Shown here piece after piece: positions 57,373 to 64,000 of a DNA stretch of 64,000 bases; within the stretch, counting starts at the first letter, position 1, and each line of letters begins with the position of its first letter. The notes below the pieces were generated by a model that saw nothing but the letters and a program-made list of their open reading frames with translations, did no database searches and had not been told where the DNA came from. The translations under genes and the position numbers were made by a program. The DNA comes from Clostridiales bacterium. Lineage in GTDB: Bacteria > Bacillota > Clostridia > Peptostreptococcales > Anaerovoracaceae. The stretch lies in the NCBI GenBank assembly GCA_022773945.1, contig JALFNS010000039.1, positions 17,475-81,474 of the forward strand, given 5' to 3'.

Positions 57373-59844
57373 TCAACCCTTTACTACTATGTTTATAAGT
57401 CTTCCCGGAACAGCTATCATCTTGACTACGTTCTTTCCCTCGGTAAGACTTCTGATTGTTTCGTTCTCTTCCGCGATGGCAAGCATCTCGTCTCTGCCCG
57501 CATCACCCGGAATATTTATCTTCTCCTTGTTCTTGCCGTTAATCTGTACAACTATCTCCACTGTATCCTTGACCAGCTTGCTCTCGTCGTATTCCGGCCA
57601 GCTCTGCTGGTGAACGGAACCGCCGTACTCCAGATTCTCCCAGAGCTCCTCGGAAATATGAGGTACGAAAGGTGCGATGAGCACAATGAGATTCTTCACA
57701 GCGAAAGCGTAGAGACCTTCGTTGACTTCGCCCTCCTTGTATCTGTACATCTCGTTAACAAGCTCCATAATGGCACTGATAGCCGTATTGAAGTTGAATC
57801 TGTCTCTTACGTCTTCGGTAACCTTCTTGATCGTGTAGTTGAGAGCATATTCCAGAGCCCTGTCGCCGTCACTTGTGATTTCGTACTTCGTGTCTGAAGT
57901 GTCATACTTCTCCTTGAACTCGTATACGAGTCTCCATATACGGTTAAGGAATCTGTAGCTTCCTTCAACTCCCTTGTTGGACCAGTCAAGCTCTCTCTCA
58001 GGCGGTGCTGCGAAAAGTATGAACAGTCTGGCTGTATCGGCTCCGTACTTCTCAATTATCTCGGCAGGTGAAACGACATTGCCCAGCGATTTGCTCATCT
58101 TGGCTCCGTCCTTGATTACCATTCCCTGAGTGAGAAGGTTCTCGAAAGGTTCCTCGTTCTTAACCAGGCCCAGATCATAGAGAGCCATCTGGAAGAAACG
58201 TGCATACATGAGGTGGAGTATTGCGTGCTCAACGCCTCCTATGTACTGGTCCACGTTCATCCAGTAGTCAACCTTGTCCTTGGAGAAGATTTCATCTTCA
58301 TTTCTGGCATCGCAGTATCTGAGGAAGTACCATGACGAATCAAGGAATGTATCCATGGTGTCAACCTCTCTCCTGGCCGGTTTGCCGCATACAGGACATA
58401 CCGTGTCCACGAAGGTTTTGCTCGTAACTATAGGAGATTCGCCTTTGCCTGTGAACTCAACGTCCGTAGGAAGCATTACAGGCAGATTCTCCTCCTTCTC
58501 AGGAACCCATCCGCAGTCCTCGCAGTATATCATAGGTATAGGAGTTCCCCAGTATCTCTGTCTGGATACGAGCCAGTCTCTCAGTCTGTAGTTTATCGTC
58601 TTGCGGCCGATTCCTATCTCCTCGGCAACACGTGAAATTTCCTCTATGGCGTCCTTGTTGTTCATTCCGTTGAACTCGCCGGAGTTGATAACGACGCCTT
58701 CAGCCGCGCAGGCCTCCTTGAGATTGTTTATATCAACATCAGGATCCTGCGGATCTATAACAGGTATGATATCGATGCCGAACTTGGTGGCGAAGTCGAA
58801 GTCACGCTGGTCGTGAGCAGGAACACCCATTACGGCACCTGTTCCGTATCCCATGAGAACGTAGTCGGAGATGTATATAGGCATCTCGGCTCCGGAGAAC
58901 GGATTAACAGCATACTTGCCGATAAACACACCTGTCTTCTCGTTGGTCGTGGATGTTCTGTCTATCTCGCTCATGTGAGCGCATCTGTCGATGTATTCTC
59001 TGACAGGCGCCTCATATTCGGTACCTTCCACCATCTCGATAACTGTAGGATATTCCGGTGCCAGTACCATGAATGTGGTACCGTAAATCGTATCAACTCT
59101 CGTTGTGAATACGGTGAGAGTATCCTCGGAATCCTTGATGCCGAAGGTTACCTCCGTACCGTGAGATTTACCGATCCAGTTTCTCTGCATTGTCTTGACC
59201 TTCTCCGGCCATCCGTCCAGCTTGTCCAGATTGCTGAGAAGTCTCTCTGCGTAGTCGGTTATCTTGAAATACCACTGGGAGAGACTCTTCTTGCCCACAG
59301 GGCTTCCGCATCTCTCGCAGCAGCCGTCAACTACCTGCTCGTTGGCGAGCACGGTCTGGCAGCTCGGACACCAGTTTACCTCGCTCTCCTTCTTGTATGC
59401 CAGCCCCTTGTTGTAGAACTGGATAAAAATCCACTGCATCCACTTGTAGTATTCAGGATGTGCCGTGGCAACCTCTCTGTCCCAGTCGTATGAAAGTCCC
59501 AGCTCTCTCAGCTGTCTGTTCATCTCCTCAATGTTGCTCCATGTCCATTCGGCCGGTTCGACATTGTGTTTGATAGCCGCGTTCTCAGCCGGCAGTCCGA
59601 AGGCATCGTAGCCCATTGGATGCAGAACGTTGAAGCCGTTCATCTTCTTGAATCTGGCTATGACGTCTCCTATGGAATAGTTACGCACATGTCCCATGTG
59701 AAGCTTGCCTGACGGGTAAGGGAACATCTCGAGAACGTAGTATTTCTCCTTGCTCTCATCCTCCTCAACCTTGAAGGCCTTCGTATCCTCCCAGATTTTC
59801 TGCCATTTGCTTTCAATTTTAGCGAAATCGTATCTTTCCTGCAT
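57373..59844 (-). CDS. leuS: Leucyl-tRNA synthetase
   Basis: [24 protein letters not shown]. Confidence 0.98.
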   Translation of the reverse strand: MQERYDFAKIESKWQKIWEDTKAFKVEEDESKEKYYVLEMFPYPSGKLHMGHVRNYSIGDVIARFKKMNGFNVLHPMGYDAFGLPAENAAIKHNVEPAEWTWSNIEEMNRQLRELGLSYDWDREVATAHPEYYKWMQWIFIQFYNKGLAYKKESEVNWCPSCQTVLANEQVVDGCCERCGSPVGKKSLSQWYFKITDYAERLLSNLDKLDGWPEKVKTMQRNWIGKSHGTEVTFGIKDSEDTLTVFTTRVDTIYGTTFMVLAPEYPTVIEMVEGTEYEAPVREYIDRCAHMSEIDRTSTTNEKTGVFIGKYAVNPFSGAEMPIYISDYVLMGYGTGAVMGVPAHDQRDFDFATKFGIDIIPVIDPQDPDVDINNLKEACAAEGVVINSGEFNGMNNKDAIEEISRVAEEIGIGRKTINYRLRDWLVSRQRYWGTPIPMIYCEDCGWVPEKEENLPVMLPTDVEFTGKGESPIVTSKTFVDTVCPVCGKPARREVDTMDTFLDSSWYFLRYCDARNEDEIFSKDKVDYWMNVDQYIGGVEHAILHLMYARFFQMALYDLGLVKNEEPFENLLTQGMVIKDGAKMSKSLGNVVSPAEIIEKYGADTARLFILFAAPPERELDWSNKGVEGSYRFLNRIWRLVYEFKEKYDTSDTKYEITSDGDRALEYALNYTIKKVTEDVRDRFNFNTAISAIMELVNEMYRYKEGEVNEGLYAFAVKNLIVLIAPFVPHISEELWENLEYGGSVHQQSWPEYDESKLVKDTVEIVVQINGKNKEKINIPGDAGRDEMLAIAEENETIRSLTEGKNVVKMIAVPGRLINIVVKG

Positions 59845-59857
59845 TTATCTTCCTCCA

Positions 59858-60202
59858 TCAGTTGATTTCTTCTATTTCACAATCGCCCCAGATCTTTTCG
59901 ATATTGTACTTTTCTCTCATCTCCGGGGTCATAATATTCACTATTACATCGCCGTAGTCCATGAGCATCCAGCCTGAAGTCTTCCTTCCCTCAATGTTCT
60001 TGGGAAATACACCCACAGGCTCCATGGTGTCCTCAACAGCATCGACAAGCGCCGCCACCTGTCTTTCGCTTCCTCCCGTGCAGAGTACGAAGTAGTCAGC
60101 GAAACCGGACTTCTCGGCCACGTCGATTATGCTCACATCGATGCCCTTCTTCTCGTCCAGGACTTTTGCGATTCTGTCAGCTTTCTCTCTCTGTTCACTC
60201 AT
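59858..60202 (-). CDS. rsfS: Ribosome silencing factor (start ATG 60202)
   Basis: GIDVSIIDVAEKSGFADYFVLCTGGSERQVAALVDAVED, SGWMLMDYGDVIVNIM. Confidence 0.95.
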   Translation of the reverse strand: MSEQREKADRIAKVLDEKKGIDVSIIDVAEKSGFADYFVLCTGGSERQVAALVDAVEDTMEPVGVFPKNIEGRKTSGWMLMDYGDVIVNIMTPEMREKYNIEKIWGDCEIEEIN

Positions 60203-60203
60203 C

Positions 60204-60809
60204 TTAAATCTCCTCATTCTTAAGGTATTCAACGGCCCTCAAAGTGTCCGGGTCGATGAACTTGCCCTCTTCCGTTAAATATTCTATGGTTCTCTCCAGA
60301 GAACTTATACATCCCTTGTCAAGGCTCTCCTCAAGATCCGCCCTGATTATATCAACCCCCGGATAATACCTTCCGGGCTCGGAGGCATCCGCCAGATAGA
60401 TAATCTTCTCCAGCTTGCTCATGCCTGCACGACCTGTCGTGTGGTATGATACCGCATTGAGAATCTCCTCGTCGGTAATCCCCCATTCTTCTTTCATTAT
60501 TTCGCAGGCGATTTTGCTGTGCACCAGATTGTTGTTGTTCATGTAATAATCAGGCAGGCCCAGGCGTTTCACATACCTGTTGGCCTTCTCGTCCGGCACG
60601 TACTTCGCTATATCGTGGCACAGAGCCGCGATTTTGGCCTTGTCCTTGTCTCCCCCGTAGAGCATGCAAAGTCCGAGAGCCGCATAGACAACGCCTTTGG
60701 TATGCACTATGCGTGAGTCCTTGAGATGGCTCTCCATATAACCGTTTATCAGCTCCACAAGTGTGTTGTAATCGTATTTCGTCCCGTAAACCTTATATAT
60801 AGAGTTCAT
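60204..60809 (-). CDS. yqeK: YqeK-like HD-domain hydrolase
   Basis: ALCHDIAKY, NNNLVHSKIACEIMKEEWGI, YHTTGRAGMSKLEKIIYLADASEPGR; order nadD-yqeK-rsfS. Confidence 0.95.
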   Translation of the reverse strand: MNSIYKVYGTKYDYNTLVELINGYMESHLKDSRIVHTKGVVYAALGLCMLYGGDKDKAKIAALCHDIAKYVPDEKANRYVKRLGLPDYYMNNNNLVHSKIACEIMKEEWGITDEEILNAVSYHTTGRAGMSKLEKIIYLADASEPGRYYPGVDIIRADLEESLDKGCISSLERTIEYLTEEGKFIDPDTLRAVEYLKNEEI

Positions 60810-61419
60810 TTTCTTTAATATACCTCTCTACCCCTTCGGGAAGCAGACTGCCTGTCTCAAGCCCCGAGCGAATACGCTCACGGACTTCGGTAGAACTTAT
60901 GTTGAGTTGCACGCCGGGCAGGTTAATTACCTCAGTCCCGTATTTCTTCCTGATACCCTCAATGTATATTTCCAGCTCATCCTGTCTGTATCCCGGTCTC
61001 GTACCGACTATGTATGAATATGATGAAAGGAGCTCCTCTCCCTCCATCCATGTGTCTATTTTCAGGAAGGCATCCGTCCCGGTGATGAAGTGGAGGCGAG
61101 CCTCCTCTCCTTCTCCGCACGCCTCGTCAGCCAGCTTCTGAATCGCTCTCATCGTCAGGTATGTGTAAGATACACCTTTCTGCCTTATCTCATAGTCTGA
61201 CACACGAAGACCATTCCTGTTCTCCGTGGCGATTCTGAGCATGTTGAGCCTGTGACTGCCCGACGCCGTCTTCACATCCTGCTTAAAAGGCTGTACTGCG
61301 GCAGGAATCAGAAGAACACAATCGAGTCCGGCTTCTCTGAGGGCATCCTCCGCCAGTCTGATATGTCCCCTGTGAACAGGATCGAAGGATCCTCCCAATA
61401 TGCCTATCTTCCTTACCAT
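60793..61419 (-). CDS. nadD: Nicotinate-nucleotide adenylyltransferase
   Basis: ILGGSFDPVHRGHI, FITGTDAFLKIDTW, NISSTEVRERI. Confidence 0.96.
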   Translation of the reverse strand: MVRKIGILGGSFDPVHRGHIRLAEDALREAGLDCVLLIPAAVQPFKQDVKTASGSHRLNMLRIATENRNGLRVSDYEIRQKGVSYTYLTMRAIQKLADEACGEGEEARLHFITGTDAFLKIDTWMEGEELLSSYSYIVGTRPGYRQDELEIYIEGIRKKYGTEVINLPGVQLNISSTEVRERIRSGLETGSLLPEGVERYIKENELYI

Positions 61420-61422
61420 CGT

Positions 61423-63195
61423 CTATTCTTCGCTGCCGGCTCTCAGTGCTATGCCCAGCTCTTCAAGCTGAACATCATCAACCGTTCCCGGAGCTTCGCT
61501 TACCATACACTGGGCATTCTGATTCTTAGGGAATGCTATTACCTCTCTGATGGATTTTTCTCCCGTGAGAAGCATTATAAGTCTGTCCAGTCCGTAGGCC
61601 AGTCCGCCGTGCGGCGGTGCACCGTATCTGAAAGCCTCAACGAGGAATCCGAATTTCTCCTGAATCTCCTCTTCTCCCATATTGAGCGCCCTGAACATAT
61701 CCTCCTGCATTTCTCTGTCATGGATTCTGATGCTTCCTCCGCCCAGCTCAACACCGTTAAGCACTATATCGTAGGCATTGGCCTTGCATTTGTGAGGATC
61801 CGTCTTGAGAAGCTCGGCATCCTCTTCTCTCGGCGATGTGAACGGATGGTGCATTGCGGACCATCTGTCCTCCTTCTCGTCGTACTCGAAGAGAGGGAAA
61901 TCAACAACCCAGAGGAATTTGTAATCCTCATCGTCGAGAAGTCCCATTTCACCGGCAATATGTCTTCTCAGGAAGCCGAGGCTGTCATATACAACCTTGT
62001 TCTTATCCGAAACAATGAGAATCAGATCTCCCGTGCCTGCTCCCATTGTATCGGCAATATTCCTGAGCTCCTCAGGGCTGAAGAACTTGTTCACGGAGGA
62101 CGATACACCTTCCTCGGTTACCTTCATCCATACCATACCTCTGGCTCCGTAGCTCTTCACCGCTTCAGTAAGCTTGTCTATCTTCTTCCTGGTGTAGGCC
62201 TGAGCTCCGCCCTCAATGCAGATTCCTCTCACGCTTCCGCCTGCCTCGATGGCATCGGTGAACACCCTGAAACCGCAGTCCTTGACGAGTTCTGTAATAT
62301 CCTGAAGTTCGAAACCGAATCTGATATCCGGCTTGTCGCTTCCGTATCTGTTCATGGCTTCATCCCATGTCATTCTAGGGAAAGGAGTCTCCAGATCTAT
62401 TCCCTTGAGTTCTCTGAACACGCGTTTCATGAAGCCTTCCTGAATTTCTATTACATCGTCAACATCCACAAAGGACATCTCCAGGTCTATCTGTGTGAAT
62501 TCAGGCTGTCTGTCCGCTCTCAGGTCCTCGTCTCTGAAGCACTTGGCTATCTGGAAATACCTGTCCGTGCCGCCAACCATGAGAAGCTGCTTGAAGGTCT
62601 GAGGTGACTGAGGCAGCGCATAGAAATGTCCCTGATTGACACGTGAAGGAACCAGATAGTCTCTGGCGCCTTCCGGTGTGGATTTGATGAGTACCGGTGT
62701 CTCCACTTCCGTGAATCCCTCTCCGGCGAAATAATCTCTGGCTATATTGGTGAGTCTGGCCCTGAAGAGAAGGTTGTCCTGCATCTTCTTCTTTCTCAGA
62801 TCCAGATATCTGTACTTCAGTCTCAGGTTATCGTCCACATTGTCGTCATCCTTGATGTATATAGGCGGTGTGTCGGCAGTCGAATAAATCACCAGGTCTC
62901 CCGCGAGAATCTCCACATCTCCGGTAGGCATGTCAGGATTTTTGGATTCTCTTTCTCTCACCTGCCCTTTAACACCTATAACGTACTCGCTTCTCAGAGT
63001 ATCTGCTCTGTCGAAGAGTTCACGGGGAACCGTATCGTCGAAGACAACCTGGGTTATTCCCGTCTTGTCACGGATATCGCAGAATATCAGTCCTCCCAGG
63101 TTCCTGCTCTTCTGCACCCATCCGTTGAGAACAACCTGTTCTCCCGCGTTCTCTTTTCTCAGTTCTCCGCACATATGTGAACGTTTAAATAGCAT
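61423..63195 (-). CDS. aspS: Aspartyl-tRNA synthetase
   Basis: LNGWVQKSRNLGGLIFCDIRDKTGITQVVFD, FRDEDLRADRQPEFTQIDLEMSFV, GLDRLIMLLTG. Confidence 0.97.
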   Translation of the reverse strand: MLFKRSHMCGELRKENAGEQVVLNGWVQKSRNLGGLIFCDIRDKTGITQVVFDDTVPRELFDRADTLRSEYVIGVKGQVRERESKNPDMPTGDVEILAGDLVIYSTADTPPIYIKDDDNVDDNLRLKYRYLDLRKKKMQDNLLFRARLTNIARDYFAGEGFTEVETPVLIKSTPEGARDYLVPSRVNQGHFYALPQSPQTFKQLLMVGGTDRYFQIAKCFRDEDLRADRQPEFTQIDLEMSFVDVDDVIEIQEGFMKRVFRELKGIDLETPFPRMTWDEAMNRYGSDKPDIRFGFELQDITELVKDCGFRVFTDAIEAGGSVRGICIEGGAQAYTRKKIDKLTEAVKSYGARGMVWMKVTEEGVSSSVNKFFSPEELRNIADTMGAGTGDLILIVSDKNKVVYDSLGFLRRHIAGEMGLLDDEDYKFLWVVDFPLFEYDEKEDRWSAMHHPFTSPREEDAELLKTDPHKCKANAYDIVLNGVELGGGSIRIHDREMQEDMFRALNMGEEEIQEKFGFLVEAFRYGAPPHGGLAYGLDRLIMLLTGEKSIREVIAFPKNQNAQCMVSEAPGTVDDVQLEELGIALRAGSEE

Positions 63196-63210
63196 TTCTT
63201 AATGTCTCCT

Positions 63211-64000
63211 TTATTTCATCAGTTCATCGATGAGGCTCTCCATAGGAACCTCAGTCTGCTCGTGTGTCGTCATGTCCTTAACCTGGAACTTGTTCTCGGC
63301 AAGCTCATTCTCTCCGATAACTACCGTCTTCTTGGCTCCTATACGGTTGGCGAACTTGAACTGATTCTTGATATTTCTGCCCATAACATCCATCTGAACA
63401 GCCAGCCCCTTCCTTCTCAGCTCAGCCATGAGCTTAATTCCGGCCGCCTTGGCTTCCTCTCCCATGAAGGCGATGAACACATCTGCGCCATCCGGTTCCG
63501 GTATCTCGTGTCCGCAGGCCTCCATGGTCATGAGAATTCTCTCCTTGCCCATGCCCCAGCCTACTCCGGGGGTTGACGGTCCGCCGATTTCCTCAACCAG
63601 TCCGTCGTATCTGCCGCCGCCGCACACTGTGCCCTGAGCACCGATCTTCTTGGTTACAAACTCAAAAGCAGTCTTGGTGTAGTAGTCAAGACCTCTTACA
63701 ATCTTAGGATTTACCACATACTCAATTCCAAAGGCATCCAGATTCTTCTTGAGATCTTCAAAGGCCTCTCTGCAGTCGTCGCAGAGATAATCCAGCATCA
63801 TCGGTGCATCCTTAACCAGCTCCTGATCTATCGGTGACTTGCAGTCAAGAATTCTCATTGGATTTGTGTGATATCTTTCCTGGCATGTTGGACAGAGCTC
63901 ATCGTATTTCGGCTCCAGGAACTTCTTGAGAGCCTCCCTGTGTTTGCCTCTGCATTCCGGACATCCTACGCTGTTAATCTGCAGTTCAACATCTGTAATT
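63211..64000 (-). CDS. hisS: Histidyl-tRNA synthetase, C-terminal part; continues past right edge
   Basis: VRGLDYYTKTAFEFV, GTVCGGGRYDGLVEEIGG; frame stays open beyond the listed ATG at 63858 to the window end. Confidence 0.96.
   Translation of the reverse strand, partial: ITDVELQINSVGCPECRGKHREALKKFLEPKYDELCPTCQERYHTNPMRILDCKSPIDQELVKDAPMMLDYLCDDCREAFEDLKKNLDAFGIEYVVNPKIVRGLDYYTKTAFEFVTKKIGAQGTVCGGGRYDGLVEEIGGPSTPGVGWGMGKERILMTMEACGHEIPEPDGADVFIAFMGEEAKAAGIKLMAELRRKGLAVQMDVMGRNIKNQFKFANRIGAKKTVVIGENELAENKFQVKDMTTHEQTEVPMESLIDELMK

Noticed and set aside
61252-62607. 451-aa plus-strand ORF antisense to aspS
   Set aside because: Coding assignment of aspS is unambiguous; the antisense translation has no recognisable motif or start context
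1-64000. CRISPR arrays, toxin-antitoxin pairs, restriction-modification or other defence loci
   Set aside because: No spaced direct repeats, cas genes, or recognisable defence proteins were seen on either strand

Overview
This window is a gene-dense, apparently chromosomal housekeeping region. Protein families and operon layouts suggest an anaerobic Clostridia-type Firmicute (inference; no 16S rRNA is present). I saw no prophage, transposase, CRISPR array or rRNA. Plus-strand blocks: M16 peptidase-dut-dgt-dnaG-rpoD-trmK-nif3; RNase P RNA; tRNA-Leu(CAG); an EEP-family hydrolase; a polysaccharide deacetylase; an Rrf2 regulator; murI through nadE; iscS-iscU; an aldo/keto reductase; and a glycine-riboswitch-led operon (DUF1015-gcvT-gcvH-gcvPA-gcvPB-lpdA) followed by a small LysM protein. 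Minus-strand blocks: tRNA-Arg(CCG); rluA-nadK-pepF; and a nearly continuous run from the right edge (hisS, aspS, nadD, yqeK, rsfS, leuS, rnj, ylbF, efp, mltG, O-methyltransferase, U32 peptidase, CorC/HlyC, Asp23, nusB, TsaD-like, xseA/B, ispA, dxs, tlyA, aminotransferase, mutS, mutL, miaA, Xer recombinase, GLUG protein, YnbB-like, VTT protein, alaS, ireB, ruvX). The best leads are: (1) a ~280-nt, nearly continuous imperfect inverted repeat after tRNA-Leu, matching no RNA class I could recognise; (2) a membrane-anchored LysM mini-protein whose promoter carries three GAAC-N4-(A/G)TTC LexA-like boxes, i.e. a YneA-like SOS division inhibitor candidate; (3) a rho-independent terminator for the rrf2 gene embedded in the antisense coding sequence of rluA; (4) a single-aptamer glycine riboswitch whose first controlled gene is DUF1015. 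All assignments come from reading motifs by eye; no searches or folding programs were run.
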